A stretch of DNA of 64,000 bases from Paenibacillus silvae (GCF_014639235.1 NZ_BMFU01000003.1:496001-560000), one strand, 5' to 3'; positions 42,582 through 52,425 are shown, counted from the stretch's first letter. Numbers and translations are program-made. Notes: generated by a model from the sequence alone, not told the origin.

Positions 42582-43172
42582 TCAGCCAGCCTTGTCAGTG
42601 ACTGCTATTCCCTCCATCAGGAAAAGGCGAAAGTAACTTTTAATCTCATCCTTGCTGAGCGGTTCATGTAGCTTGCTCCAGTCTGCGGTTAATGCCGTAT
42701 ACAAACGAATCATCATAAACGCAACGACTTGCGGATCACAATCCCGGATCTCTCCGCTTTCTCTAGCCTTCTCCAGCTCCCGTGCCAGAAAATCGGAAGT
42801 CACTTTCTCAACCTTGTCCAGTCCTGCTTTGGCCTGCAGCGTTCCAAAATCCTTTAACTCCTGCGACAGCTTAACCAGCAGCTCATGGTCACGGCGAAAT
42901 TCCAGCAATGCATCCAGCACACGGAACAGATTTTCAAAAAAGCTGCTCTCCTGATGCACTTCACGATGTGCGATGTTTTTCATCTCCTGGATAACTTCAA
43001 CCAGAATCTGATCAAACAGCTGCTCTTTATTGGTGAAAAAAGTATAAATCGTACCTTTGCCTACATTCGCAATTTTGGCAACCTGATCCATCGTAGTTGC
43101 TTTGTATCCAAACATAGCAAACGACTGAGCCGCTGCATGAATAACCTGTTGTCTCCTGTCAATCGGAGCCAT
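42582..43172 (-). CDS. TetR/AcrR-family repressor
   Basis: The 196-residue protein has an N-terminal TetR helix-turn-helix (about residues 8-54, AAQSFAMFGYKATTMDQVAK, then VGKGTIYTFFTNKEQLFDQI). A ligand-binding C-terminal domain follows, typical of YhgE-associated TetR proteins, ending FLMEGIAVTDKAG. CAAGGAGGAGATACA precedes the ATG. It is transcribed in the same direction as the YhgE gene, with 282 bp between them. TGACC-N13-GGTCA palindromes occur upstream of both genes, so it probably represses both. Confidence 0.92.
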   Translation of the reverse strand: MAPIDRRQQVIHAAAQSFAMFGYKATTMDQVAKIANVGKGTIYTFFTNKEQLFDQILVEVIQEMKNIAHREVHQESSFFENLFRVLDALLEFRRDHELLVKLSQELKDFGTLQAKAGLDKVEKVTSDFLARELEKARESGEIRDCDPQVVAFMMIRLYTALTADWSKLHEPLSKDEIKSYFRLFLMEGIAVTDKAG

Positions 43173-43631
43173 TGTATCTCCTCCTTGCTTCTCGTAGATC
43201 GCTCGAATATGATGAGTGATGCAATCGTTCTTTCAGAACTGACCAAAAATACAAAACGGTCATTCGGTCACAAGTTACAATACCACCTTCGAATTAAGAT
43301 TGCAAGCCTAACAATGAAAAAAATGTATTAATTTTTTTTAACCTAAATGCAGTGGAAACTGTAACCTTGGTCGTCTATAGTGTAAGATGACTCAAACAGT
43401 CCGCACATACATGAAGTTTGATGTCTCAAAACGTGGAGGATGGTGTAAATATTCAGGGATGAAACATGATTCCATACATTTTCGTATATTCATGTAATAG
43501 AAGCCTTGCAGCGCCGTCTCAAGCTAATTCACGATACGAATTTTCTTATTGCAAATGTTTAAATTCTTGTCTTATAGCAAATTCCAAATTCAAATCTAAA
43601 TTTAATTAAACTTATGAATAAAGGTGAACTC
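43173..43631. promoter_or_regulatory. Divergent promoter region, tetR / glycolipid synthase
   Basis: A 459-bp gene-free region. It contains the TetR operator (43240-43262). Overlapping it on the minus strand is a possible promoter TTGTGA-N16-TATTTT. I cannot assign the rightward promoter. Confidence 0.5.
43240..43262 (-). promoter_or_regulatory. TetR operator upstream of tetR
   Basis: Inverted repeat TGACC-N13-GGTCA, ~70 bp before the tetR start codon, with an extra GGTCA half-site at 43266-43270. It pairs with the same-spaced site upstream of the YhgE gene and suggests autoregulation. Confidence 0.7.
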
Positions 43632-44846
43632 ATGCGAAAACCAAGAGTGCTCTTATTATCAGAAGGATTCGGTACTGGTCACACGCAGGCGGCTCACGCC
43701 TTGGCACACGGGATCAAAAAAGTAAGTCCGCATGTTCATAGTCGTGTCATTGAACTCGGAAAATTTTTGAATCCAACTGTGGCTCCACTTATCTTTACTG
43801 CATATCGAAAGACACTATCGGTTCAACCCAAGCTTGTCAGCCTGTTGTATCGCACACAGTACAACAAATCGTTAAACGGCTTTACCAAACTGGCGTTGCA
43901 CCGTATTTTCTATACTCAAACAGCTCAGGTTATTGCTCAGCTGCGGCCAGATATCGTCATCTGTACTCATCCGTTTCCCAATGCGGTCATCTCCAGGCTT
44001 AAACGTCAGGGGCTCAAAATTCCGCTCTACACATTAATTACAGATTATGATGTACACGGAACCTGGATTAATCCTGAGGTTAACAGATATCTCGTTTCTA
44101 CACCTCAAGTTAAGGGCATGCTGGAGGATCGAGGAGTTCCTTCCTCGCAAATTCAAATCACAGGTATTCCGGTTCACCCCGACTTCTGGGAGAATGGTGA
44201 TAAGGTTAAGCTGAGAGAAGAAATGGGACTGCGCAATATGCCGACTGCCCTGCTTATGGGAGGCGGCTGGGGTCTTTCTTTTGACGAGGAGCACATGAAA
44301 GCTCTTGCCTCTTGGGCAGATCGGGTACAACTCGTATTCTGTCTTGGAAGCAATCAGAAGATGATTGACAGAATGAAGGAAATTCCATGCTTCCAGCATC
44401 AGAATATTCGAATCCTGGGGTACACTCGGGAAGTTAGCAAGCTTATGGATGTATCGGATGTCCTGATCACGAAGCCGGGAGGCATGACATGCACAGAAGC
44501 AATGGCTAAAGGTCTTCCTATGCTGTTTATTCCGCCACACCCTGGTCAGGAAGAGGAGAACTGTGAATATTTTGTACAAGCCGGGCATGGGCGAATCATC
44601 GACTCTGCCGATGTCATTACAAATTGCTTCCAGGAGCTGTGTGATGAGCAGCAGAAGCAAGGGACGACAACTCCTCGTAGAAATGATCAAACAGAACAAA
44701 CTGCGGCCTATGATCCGACACTTTGCGCCCAAGCTGTTCATGATTTATTGTTCCCGGCAACTACAGAGGTTACAGCTCCGTCTCTAGAGCGGTTTAAAGC
44801 CGGAATAACTGCTAGACCCTTGTCTGGTACCAGACTCCCTCTATAA
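43632..44846 (+). CDS. MGDG synthase/UgtP-type glycosyltransferase (GT28)
   Basis: A 404-residue GT-B enzyme. The N-terminal half has LLSEGFGTGHTQAAHALAHG and ICTHPFPNAVISRLK. After LYTLITDYDVHGTWINPEV the C-terminal half has GGGWGLSFDEEH and KPGGMTCTEAMAKGLPMLF with PPHPGQEEENCEYF. These are the signatures of the MGDG_synth plus GT28 C-terminal family, whose members (B. subtilis UgtP, plant MGD1) glycosylate diacylglycerol. Substrate here is inferred. The start at 43632 is six bases after AAGGTG; an in-frame ATG at 43614 precedes that site. A terminator follows at 44934. Confidence 0.88.
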   Translation: MRKPRVLLLSEGFGTGHTQAAHALAHGIKKVSPHVHSRVIELGKFLNPTVAPLIFTAYRKTLSVQPKLVSLLYRTQYNKSLNGFTKLALHRIFYTQTAQVIAQLRPDIVICTHPFPNAVISRLKRQGLKIPLYTLITDYDVHGTWINPEVNRYLVSTPQVKGMLEDRGVPSSQIQITGIPVHPDFWENGDKVKLREEMGLRNMPTALLMGGGWGLSFDEEHMKALASWADRVQLVFCLGSNQKMIDRMKEIPCFQHQNIRILGYTREVSKLMDVSDVLITKPGGMTCTEAMAKGLPMLFIPPHPGQEEENCEYFVQAGHGRIIDSADVITNCFQELCDEQQKQGTTTPRRNDQTEQTAAYDPTLCAQAVHDLLFPATTEVTAPSLERFKAGITARPLSGTRLPL

Positions 44847-44933
44847 TGCCGATAATAGGCCTTAGAATCGGTCTGAGAGCTCAAATAACAATGTATACTC
44901 ATGAACGTTATGTATAACAATAAAGAAACAACA

Positions 44934-44971
44934 AAAAGGGTTCCTCTTCACTGACGAAGGGGAACCCTTTT
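44934..44971 (+). terminator. Terminator of the glycolipid synthase gene
   Basis: AAAAGGGTTCC and GGAACCCTTTT form an 11-bp stem around a 16-nt loop, followed by ATTTC. It may also act in reverse for the convergent sleB-like gene. Confidence 0.9.
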
Positions 44972-45135
44972 ATTTCACTCCCATCCTACCGTATATTCTT
45001 CCAGAAAAATGGGTATATTATATGTGAGGATTCGCTGAGAAAACGACAAAATAAAACTGCATTACAACATTTTCAGGGCGGATGTGAGGCTCACAACGTT
45101 AACTACCCTGCCTGTTTGCAGAATTTCAAGGCCTT

Positions 45136-45993
45136 TTACTTGTAGAAAGTATGATGACCGATCCTTTTCACTTCTTTCTTCGTACGAGCCACTGTCAGGT
45201 CGTCCGCAAGCGTCAATGACAGGAAATAATACGTATTATCAGAGACTTCCTTCTGTCCGTTCAACGCAGCATTCACCGCTTTGATACTGTCCTCATTCGG
45301 CGTCACCCGTTTCAAACGGCCGTTCGCAACAGGACTGAACTGGGATTTCTGATAGATGACCTTATATATAGTATCGGGAAAATTGGCTGACCGCAGCCGG
45401 TTTAAGACAACGTTGGCAACTGCCACTTTGCCTTCGTACGGTTCACCTTCTGCTTCTGCCATGACAATTTTCTGCAGCAGAAACAGTTCTTTATCGGACA
45501 CACTGTAAGACCAGGTTGCGAGTTTCGCATCTTCCTGCTTCAAAAGTTCGGTCCGCGTAAAGTAAAGTTTTTGGGGGGGAGTTGAAACAGCAGCAGCCGC
45601 TTTGGCCCGTTCCAGTTTGGCCAATTTCAAGGCAGCTTCTTTTTTAGCCTTTGCGTCAGCGATCGCCTTCACTTTTTGTCTGGCCGCAGCTTGCTTCTGC
45701 TCCTGCTCATGTTGAGCAGACACAAGCCAGTTTCTGGCTGGCAGCGCAACAGTCCAGTTTACCGATTGTGCAGACGGGTGAACAGATAGACTTGTCCCAT
45801 CTTCCGTCAATCGCCTCTGCTCCGGAGACAAAGACAGATTATTATGTGTCGAAGCTGCAAGCTCCGTCATCTGTTTGCTATCACTCGCTTCATTCCACTT
45901 CCCCGTCGCTTGAACGACATTTACCCCCACTATACATACAAGCAGCACAGATAACATCGGTGCTACCCAACGATTCTTGCTTATAATATCCAT
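45136..45993 (-). CDS. Cell wall hydrolase, SleB/CwlJ family
   Basis: The 285-residue exported protein has an N-terminal signal or membrane segment (about residues 8-30), an Ala/Lys-rich coiled stretch (about 95-140, RQKVKAIADAKAKKEAAL), and a C-terminal hydrolase_2 (SleB) domain. The domain begins VMAEAEGEPYEGKVAVANVV, where the first Glu of AEAEGE is the likely catalytic acid, and includes IYQKSQFSPVANG. SleB enzymes are lytic transglycosylases that open spore cortex peptidoglycan during germination; vegetative relatives exist. It has no YpeB partner gene nearby. GGAGGAATCTTCGA precedes the ATG. Confidence 0.9.
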   Translation of the reverse strand: MDIISKNRWVAPMLSVLLVCIVGVNVVQATGKWNEASDSKQMTELAASTHNNLSLSPEQRRLTEDGTSLSVHPSAQSVNWTVALPARNWLVSAQHEQEQKQAAARQKVKAIADAKAKKEAALKLAKLERAKAAAAVSTPPQKLYFTRTELLKQEDAKLATWSYSVSDKELFLLQKIVMAEAEGEPYEGKVAVANVVLNRLRSANFPDTIYKVIYQKSQFSPVANGRLKRVTPNEDSIKAVNAALNGQKEVSDNTYYFLSLTLADDLTVARTKKEVKRIGHHTFYK

Positions 45994-46123
45994 TCGAAGA
46001 TTCCTCCTGTCGAAACAATTCCCTAATCTAAGTAACCCAAAAAAAAGAATTTGAATAACGATGGCTAATATTACATAGGGATAAACACAATGTCAATGTG
46101 AGTTTATGGCATAAAAAAGTTTT

Positions 46124-46726
46124 TCAGGAAAATGAAAACGTATCCAGCGTCTCATACATTGGCGATTGTGCAAGCCTTGTCACATAAAGTACAAACCCGT
46201 TCACAGTCCATGAATTGCCATGAGACACAGGTTCTGTAACGAGGTTTTCGACACTATTATTTTCCATTCCAGGCAAGTGTGCAACATATTTTCTGGCCAC
46301 GGTCACATGTGGACGATATGGCCTCAGCTCTGCTTCAAAGCCTAGCTCCTTCGTCGCCTGAACAATAGCCGCTTGCAGAAGGTGTAACCGCTCTACCTCT
46401 CCGCTAACACCCCGCCATAGAACCTTGGGTGAATGTTCCAGGCCAAATGTGCCCCATGTGTCAAGCCGCAGATCAAACCTGCTAAATTCAGCAGCGACAT
46501 TACGCAGGGATGCACGAAGATGACCGACATCACTCATCAATGTATCTCCCAAAAACTGCAATGTAATATGATAATCCCTATGGTCCGTCCATTTGCGAAA
46601 ATCAAGTTTGTTCCGAATGGGCTGTACTTGCATCTGAAGAAACTGCTGAATATCCTCAGGCAGACGTACAGCGATAAACAGACGCTCCCGCCGGGATGCA
46701 TGTTCCTGAATTGCTTGAGTATTCAT
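46124..46726 (-). CDS. thpR: RNA 2',3'-cyclic phosphodiesterase (2'-5' RNA ligase family)
   Basis: A 200-residue protein of the 2H phosphoesterase superfamily. The two catalytic HxT motifs are HITLQFLG near residue 52 and HVTVARK near 140, preceded by the family start RLFIAVRLPEDI. It hydrolyses 2',3'-cyclic phosphates in RNA and can ligate 2'-5' in vitro. The start is ATG 46726, eight bases behind AGAGG; the earlier ATG at 46735 is only three bases from that site. It is transcribed alone, divergent from the dehydrogenase gene. Confidence 0.93.
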   Translation of the reverse strand: MNTQAIQEHASRRERLFIAVRLPEDIQQFLQMQVQPIRNKLDFRKWTDHRDYHITLQFLGDTLMSDVGHLRASLRNVAAEFSRFDLRLDTWGTFGLEHSPKVLWRGVSGEVERLHLLQAAIVQATKELGFEAELRPYRPHVTVARKYVAHLPGMENNSVENLVTEPVSHGNSWTVNGFVLYVTRLAQSPMYETLDTFSFS

Positions 46727-46924
46727 TCCATACACCTCTCTAAAGTTCGCTCTATTATTTCATAAACATGCATAGCATTCAAGCTGGGTAAATATAGAGT
46801 GACACAAAGAGTGGCATTTGCATATAAGGCTTCATTCCTGCATTTTCTATCTTTGTGCACGTCGTGTACCTAATCTGATACACTTGAAAAGACGAATCCA
46901 TTGATCTCAGGAGGAACACAACTT

Positions 46925-47881
46925 ATGGGCAAAATCATATGTTTTCCAGCATTATCTGAAGAGCAGCAGCAGCGGATACAGCAAGCCGCACCAGGGTACA
47001 CCATCCAGATCGGCAAAGCCAAGGAGCTCGATCCAGCTGAATTAAAAAAAGCAGAGATTATACTTGGATGGTCTTCCCTTATTCGAGAACATGCACTGAA
47101 TGAGGACAGTCCACTGAAATGGATTCAGGTCTGGTCTGCTGGTGTTGATCATCTTCCTATAGAGGATCTGCAGCATAAGCAAATTCAGGTGACCAGTGCC
47201 AATGGTGTTCATGCCATCCCTATTACGGAAATTATTCTGGGCATGATGTTATCCCACAGCCGGTGGTTGAGACAAGCTATGCTGTATCAGCATCAGGCCG
47301 AATGGAAGGCTCCCGGCAAAGCACTGCCGGAACTGCATGGCAAAACGGCAGTAATCGTCGGCGTTGGGGAAATCGGCACCGAGACAGCACGAGTCCTGAA
47401 AGCTCTGGGCATGCACACTGTTGGCGTACGACGTTCAGGCAAGAATGTAGCAAACATAGATCTTATGTACGATATGTCCGGACTGCATGAGGCTGTCCGT
47501 CAAGGCGATTACGTAATCAATATTTTGCCACTGACCGATGAAACCCATCACATTTACAATCAAAATACATTTGATCAATTCAAAACGGATGCTTGTTTTG
47601 TCAATGTAGGTCGCGGCCCAAGCGTAAATACAGAAGCACTTCTAGGTGCTCTTCGCAGCGGGAAGCTCGCTTTTGCAGCCCTGGACGTATTTGAAGAGGA
47701 ACCTCTCCCGGCAGACCATCCGCTCTGGGCAATGGACAATGTGTTAGTTACACCACATATCGCAGGAAGTACAGAGCAGTACACAGAACGCGCTCTTGAT
47801 ATTTTCATCAAAAATCTGGAAGCTTACGTTGCTGGCAAAACTCTACCACTCAACCTTGTCGATTATAGTCATAAATATTAA
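46925..47881 (+). CDS. D-isomer specific 2-hydroxyacid dehydrogenase
   Basis: The 318-residue NAD(P)-dependent dehydrogenase has a GVGEIGTETARVLKALG nucleotide-binding loop near residue 145. Catalytic Arg lies in FVNVGRGPSVN near 230, Glu in LDVFEEEPLP near 260, and His in VTPHIAGSTEQYT near 280. These fit the D-2-hydroxyacid dehydrogenase family (GhrA/phosphoglycerate dehydrogenase-like). The N-terminus is short (~318 residues, no ACT domain), so it is not serA. Substrate is not predictable. AGGAGG precedes ATG 46925 by ten bases. Confidence 0.92.
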   Translation: MGKIICFPALSEEQQQRIQQAAPGYTIQIGKAKELDPAELKKAEIILGWSSLIREHALNEDSPLKWIQVWSAGVDHLPIEDLQHKQIQVTSANGVHAIPITEIILGMMLSHSRWLRQAMLYQHQAEWKAPGKALPELHGKTAVIVGVGEIGTETARVLKALGMHTVGVRRSGKNVANIDLMYDMSGLHEAVRQGDYVINILPLTDETHHIYNQNTFDQFKTDACFVNVGRGPSVNTEALLGALRSGKLAFAALDVFEEEPLPADHPLWAMDNVLVTPHIAGSTEQYTERALDIFIKNLEAYVAGKTLPLNLVDYSHKY

Positions 47882-47964
47882 CACAAACACACGTTCTCAT
47901 GCAATATGATTCAAATTACAAATCAATATAAAACACAGAATATGTTGCCAAGAGTTCATAATAA

Positions 47965-48005
47965 AAAAACTCCATCAGGAAAAAATTTTCCTTGGTGGAG
48001 TTTTT
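47965..48005. terminator. Bidirectional terminator
   Basis: AAAAACTCCA-TCAGGAAAA pairs with TTTTCCTTGG-TGGAGTTTTT, with a T run on each strand, between the convergent dehydrogenase and methyltransferase genes. Confidence 0.9.
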
Positions 48006-48031
48006 CATAGAATTCAATTTGCTTATACCGT

Positions 48032-49072
48032 TCAGGAGCATACCCAGATATGCCTAACAAATGCACTTTTACGAACCGATCCATAACGTTCAATAGTCCA
48101 GCCCGCTTCCAATATACTCTCCTGAACCCACTCTGTAGAAACAATCACAGCTCGCCCACACAATTCACGTAATTTCATCAGCATTGCCCGCTGCTCATGA
48201 TCGGGAAGAACAGAGCATAGATTGTACGGCATGTCGAATATTGCCGAATCATACCTTCCCTCAAGCTCCTTCATATCCCCTAGCGTGATTCGTTGTGCAT
48301 CATATCCAAAATGCGGTAAATTGACACGGGCTCCCCGCACTGCAAGTGCATTCAGATCATTACCTCTTGCATCAATGCCTATGGACAAAGCTTCAATGAC
48401 AACGGTCCCCATCCCGCAGCAGGGATCCAGCAAACGATGTTGTGCCTCCACTACTGGAACAGCGATATTCACAAGTGCTCTTGCCAGAGCAACACCGAAT
48501 CCGGTGGAGTAGTTTTGTGGCTTCTGCTGATGAACCTGCCATGACTTGTCCGATTCTGTACACTGACCCAGGAGCCATTTTTGATTAATTTTGATTAGTC
48601 CGAAAGTCACTTTAGGTTTCTTCATCTGTGCTGTTCCCCGGATACACATTCCGATATCTCTTTCTAACTTGCGAGCCTGATCATAATCCGGCACAGCGTC
48701 TCCCGCCTTCAAACAAACCACCTTAAACGTTTCATCTGGATTCAAACGAATCTCCCTGGCCACAGGAAGTAATTCGGCAACTGCATCACCTTGTCCAAGC
48801 ACATCCAGCCGTCCATGGATAAATGGACTTCTCCCCGGCAAAATACAACGCTCAGACCAAACATACGAGCTGCCGGCACTATTTATCGTCAAATCCGTTT
48901 GAAGCAGGGCGCTTAGTTCCATCTCACACAATTGCAGCTCATTCTCATGACATGCAAAGGTATACAGGTAATGTAAATGTAGAGGTTCTTTCGTTTGACC
49001 TTCTTCAATACGTTCAATTGCAGCAGAGCTTGCAGGATACACCTCGGCTTTGTTCAGATTATTCGCCATCAT
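48032..49072 (-). CDS. TRM11-like SAM-dependent RNA methyltransferase
   Basis: A 346-residue protein whose N-terminal half is THUMP/TRM11-like (YTFACHENELQLCEMELSAL), followed by a Rossmann methyltransferase domain. Motif I is LLDPCCGMGTVVIEALSIG near residue 225. The catalytic loop is DMPYNL near 290, a variant of the usual (D/N)PPY of N2-guanine tRNA methylases. Target RNA is not known. The start is ATG 49072, directly after GAGGGGC; upstream in-frame sequence to 49309 lacks a site. It is a single gene on the minus strand. Confidence 0.88.
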   Translation of the reverse strand: MMANNLNKAEVYPASSAAIERIEEGQTKEPLHLHYLYTFACHENELQLCEMELSALLQTDLTINSAGSSYVWSERCILPGRSPFIHGRLDVLGQGDAVAELLPVAREIRLNPDETFKVVCLKAGDAVPDYDQARKLERDIGMCIRGTAQMKKPKVTFGLIKINQKWLLGQCTESDKSWQVHQQKPQNYSTGFGVALARALVNIAVPVVEAQHRLLDPCCGMGTVVIEALSIGIDARGNDLNALAVRGARVNLPHFGYDAQRITLGDMKELEGRYDSAIFDMPYNLCSVLPDHEQRAMLMKLRELCGRAVIVSTEWVQESILEAGWTIERYGSVRKSAFVRHIWVCS

Positions 49073-49361
49073 GCCCCTCTTTTCCCAGCCTTTATAGCCA
49101 TCCTGCTCTTTGAGCAGTACCAAGCTTAGGTAGTCATTGTACCCAAAGTCAGGCTGAGAGACAACTGCATAGAGTCTAGATACAGCTCGTATTTGACCGG
49201 AAAATAAAAAAAACAGGGACCTCCAGCATCGGAAATCCCCCTTATCACTATGATTAGCACCTGGTCCTAAACCTAATTTTATGCGACGTATACATGATGG
49301 TTCAAACAACCGTTTTACCCTGTTTCTTCTATTAAAATAGAACAGCTTTATACAGAACAGA

Positions 49362-51074
49362 TTAAACTTTCAGTTTTTCAATAGAAACGACCAGTTCGTC
49401 AGACATCTCCTTCAACGTTTGAATATTACTGCTGATCATTTCCAATGAACTTACTTGTTCCTCTGCCGAAGCAGAGACTTCCTCAACGCTGGCAGCCGAC
49501 TGCTCGGACACCGCAGATATCTGCTGACTGAAATCATTCATTTGGCCACTGCTCTCTTCCATTCCGGCGAGTCCGTCCGTCATGATTCCAATGACTTCAA
49601 CCATGCCTTCAACGGAATGATTAATAGTCCCGAATAACTGACCTGAAGCAAGTACATGCTCCTGTCCAAGCTGTGTTTCCTGCACACCGACACGCAGTTC
49701 GTTCACAACTCCCTGTGAGTCCTGTTGAATGTCCTGAGTGATGGTCGTAATCTCTTCAACAGAAGCCTGTACAGCCTCAGATAATTTACGAACTTCGGAT
49801 GCTACAACTGCAAAGCCGCGTCCACTTTCTCCAGCCCGCGCCGCTTCAATTGAAGCGTTCAAGGCCAGCAGATTGGTTTGACGTGCAATGTCGTGAATCA
49901 CCAGAACCAGCTTGGAAATATCTTCGTTTTTGCGATTCAGCTGCTCCATCTTGCTCATTGAGGAAGACACTACACTGGCAATCTGCTGCATCTGTTGTAC
50001 GGATTCTTCCATTGCCTTCCGACCATTCTGTCCTTGCTCCAGCACCTGATTAGACATATTACGAAGCTGATTTCCCTGCTCCGCATGTTTCTGAATATGA
50101 TCATTCAGTTCTTCAACAGCGCGAGCCGACTCCACGGCAGTCTGTGCCTGACTTTCAGCGGCCTTTGCTGATTCCTCCATTGTAATCGCAATTTGCTGAC
50201 TGCCAATCTTGACTTCTTCCGAAGCGATGGCCAACTCATTGCTTTGCCGATTCACGGTTTCGGCTACACGCCTTACATTTAACACCATCGAAGTCAGGTT
50301 AGCTTTCATCTCATTGACCGCTTTCGCCAGAGCACCAACCTCATCTTCATGCTTCGTATGTACATCCTGTACGTTCAACTGACCTTCTGCGATCAATTTA
50401 ACGGCACTGATGACACGAAGCAGCGGTTTAACGACTTGTGTACGGATAATCGGTACAAATATGGCCGTGATGATAATCATCACAAGCACACCTATAATCA
50501 CTGCCAGCCTGCCATCCTGAACGGAACGGATCGTTTGGGCTGCCGACGCATCCGATTGCTGCTGATTGTAATTGACGAGGTAATCCAGATTCACCTGCAT
50601 GGTATCAAAGGAGTCCGCTCCTTTGACAGCAACTTCCTTGGCAAGCTGCGTCTGTCCTTCGTCACTTAATCGAATCGCTTGCGTATTGATTTTAAGGTAC
50701 GCTTCCCACTTATCCTTAAACGAATTCCAATTTTCCGCCTCTTTCGCAGACTTGCTCAATTTATCATAAGCGGCCATTGCCTGTGCTGTCTCGCGAATAA
50801 ATTTGGTACGCTCTTCGTTAATCGCGGGTCTGTCGGATGCATCAGCATCAAAGTAGCGATAACTTAAAGACAAAATATGCTCTGTTGTATAGTTCAAGCG
50901 GTTGATCTCCTGAATAGACGGCATCCAGTTACGAGTAATGTCATTCGTGTTCGTTTCAATTGAATTCATCCGGCCAATAATAGTGACGCTTAGAATGATT
51001 AAACAGAGGATTAACAAGTAAAACGCGATGCTGATACGCAGACCGATACTCCTGATTTTAAATCTGCTAAACAT
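49362..51074 (-). CDS. Methyl-accepting chemotaxis protein
   Basis: A 570-residue receptor. TM1 lies at about residues 13-33. A four-helix-bundle (4HB_MCP) sensory domain occupies about 35-185, TM2 about 190-212, and a HAMP domain about 213-265. The long cytosolic signalling coil has the hairpin tip DIARQTNLLALNASIEAARAGE, shown here as DIARQTNLLALN and ASIEAARAGE, near 400. It lacks the C-terminal NWETF-type CheR/CheB pentapeptide and ends SIEKLKV. The ligand is unknown. GAGGGGGAAATTCAT precedes the ATG. No other chemotaxis gene is nearby. Confidence 0.94.
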   Translation of the reverse strand: MFSRFKIRSIGLRISIAFYLLILCLIILSVTIIGRMNSIETNTNDITRNWMPSIQEINRLNYTTEHILSLSYRYFDADASDRPAINEERTKFIRETAQAMAAYDKLSKSAKEAENWNSFKDKWEAYLKINTQAIRLSDEGQTQLAKEVAVKGADSFDTMQVNLDYLVNYNQQQSDASAAQTIRSVQDGRLAVIIGVLVMIIITAIFVPIIRTQVVKPLLRVISAVKLIAEGQLNVQDVHTKHEDEVGALAKAVNEMKANLTSMVLNVRRVAETVNRQSNELAIASEEVKIGSQQIAITMEESAKAAESQAQTAVESARAVEELNDHIQKHAEQGNQLRNMSNQVLEQGQNGRKAMEESVQQMQQIASVVSSSMSKMEQLNRKNEDISKLVLVIHDIARQTNLLALNASIEAARAGESGRGFAVVASEVRKLSEAVQASVEEITTITQDIQQDSQGVVNELRVGVQETQLGQEHVLASGQLFGTINHSVEGMVEVIGIMTDGLAGMEESSGQMNDFSQQISAVSEQSAASVEEVSASAEEQVSSLEMISSNIQTLKEMSDELVVSIEKLKV

Positions 51075-51276
51075 ATGAATTTCCCCCTCATGACAACTTT
51101 CACATCAAATCCAACTTTAGTGCAATATCAGCGGTTAACCCATGCTTTTGGCCTCTTGCAAATCGCACTCATCTATATTATAGCTATCGTCAAATAGCCA
51201 TAAAATATTATAGCATTCTTTCGTCAGGTTGACGCTGTAAATTGTAAAAACATGTTGAAATTTATCGAATTAAAAA

Positions 51277-51310
51277 AGCTGCTTTATCCGAATACTTCGG
51301 ATTTGCAGCT
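51277..51310 (-). terminator. Terminator of the LLM oxidoreductase gene
   Basis: On the minus strand AGCTGCAAATCCGA and TCGGATAAAGCAGCT form a stem with a small loop, followed by TTTTTT. It lies 37 bp beyond the stop codon at 51347. Confidence 0.9.
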
Positions 51311-51346
51311 CTTGATTTCGTGTACAACACACTTCAATAATGCAAT

Positions 51347-52399
51347 TTAACTGTTGCACTGCGAAAAGCGAATCAAACACTCCTCTTTGGCTTCGGCAAG
51401 CAAACGATAGGATTCCAGCCTGCGTTCATAATCCGGCCCAGACGTCACAACAAGTATTCCGTCTGCGTTTAACCTCTGCGTCAGCCGCCAAAGCTGCTGC
51501 CACACTTGTTGGGGTGTGCCCGCAATATGCTTGAGCACATCTGAATCGGAATCTCCTGAACCAACCAGCTCGCCTGAATCACGCAAGCTACCCGGTCCGG
51601 GACCATGCTCACGCTCCAGCTGACCGCCCGGCTGTCTCTGCTGATTCTCTCTGTGCTTGTCGGCCATCTCACGGCTCCAGATCAAAGCCTCTCTCTCTGA
51701 AGCAGCGCACATCACACTAACTGCTGCCATGACCAAAGGGCGCTTCAAGTGTGCGCTCGGAACAAATTGCTCCCGATAACGGCGAACAGCCTGCACGCCA
51801 TCCGAATCACTCATGAATTGACCAAATACATACCCCATACCAAACTGGGCGGCAAAGGCTGCACTTTTGAGATTGGTGCCCAGCATCCATAGGGATATCG
51901 GAGTTTCAGGAATCGGACGAGCTGTAACCGGAACTTCCTCATACGTATAACGATCCTCCAGCAGCGCAGTCAATGACGCAAGGGATTCAGGCAGCTTCGA
52001 AACATGCTGCAGGTAATTGCCGCTGAGCGCCATGGTGGCATGTGGTCCTCCGCCCGGAGCCCGCCCTAATCCAAGCTCAATACGGCCCGGATACAGCGAC
52101 GCAAGCAGACGGAACGACTCCGCCACCTTCAGCGGGCTGTAATGCGGCAGCAGGACGGCTCCCGAACCAAGCTGAATGGATGCTGTTCTTGCACCGATAT
52201 GTGCCAGCAGCACCTCTGGAGCAGCTGAAGCAAGCTCAGCCATGTCATGATGCTCGGAAGTCCAATATCTGGCGTACCCCCACTCCTCAGCACGTTGAGC
52301 CAGAAGCACAGCTTGCTGAAGCGCCTGCTCAGCGGTCGCACCATTCAACCGGGGGACCAGATCCAGCACACCGAGGCTGATATTTTTTTCAAACGTCAA
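51347..52399 (-). CDS. LLM-class flavin-dependent oxidoreductase (luciferase-like)
   Basis: The 350-residue protein fits the bacterial luciferase-like monooxygenase fold. It has YARYWTSEHHDMAELASAAP near residue 42, GSGAVLLPHYSPLKVAESFR near 80 and LYPGRIELGLGRAPGG near 105. The group is the single-domain MsnO8/YwcH-type LLM enzymes. FMNH2-dependent oxidation is the family activity; the substrate is unknown. The start is TTG 52399 behind AAGGAGTTGAGGCT. A (TTCTC)n microsatellite lies 25-50 bp upstream, between this gene and dgt. Confidence 0.9.
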   Translation of the reverse strand: MTFEKNISLGVLDLVPRLNGATAEQALQQAVLLAQRAEEWGYARYWTSEHHDMAELASAAPEVLLAHIGARTASIQLGSGAVLLPHYSPLKVAESFRLLASLYPGRIELGLGRAPGGGPHATMALSGNYLQHVSKLPESLASLTALLEDRYTYEEVPVTARPIPETPISLWMLGTNLKSAAFAAQFGMGYVFGQFMSDSDGVQAVRRYREQFVPSAHLKRPLVMAAVSVMCAASEREALIWSREMADKHRENQQRQPGGQLEREHGPGPGSLRDSGELVGSGDSDSDVLKHIAGTPQQVWQQLWRLTQRLNADGILVVTSGPDYERRLESYRLLAEAKEECLIRFSQCNS

Positions 52400-52425
52400 A
52401 GCCTCAACTCCTTATAAGAACACGC

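Noticed and set aside
49073..49309. N-terminal extension of the TRM11-like methyltransferase
   Set aside because: The in-frame upstream sequence has no ribosome-binding site, whereas ATG 49072 follows GAGGGGC directly and gives the family-like N-terminus.
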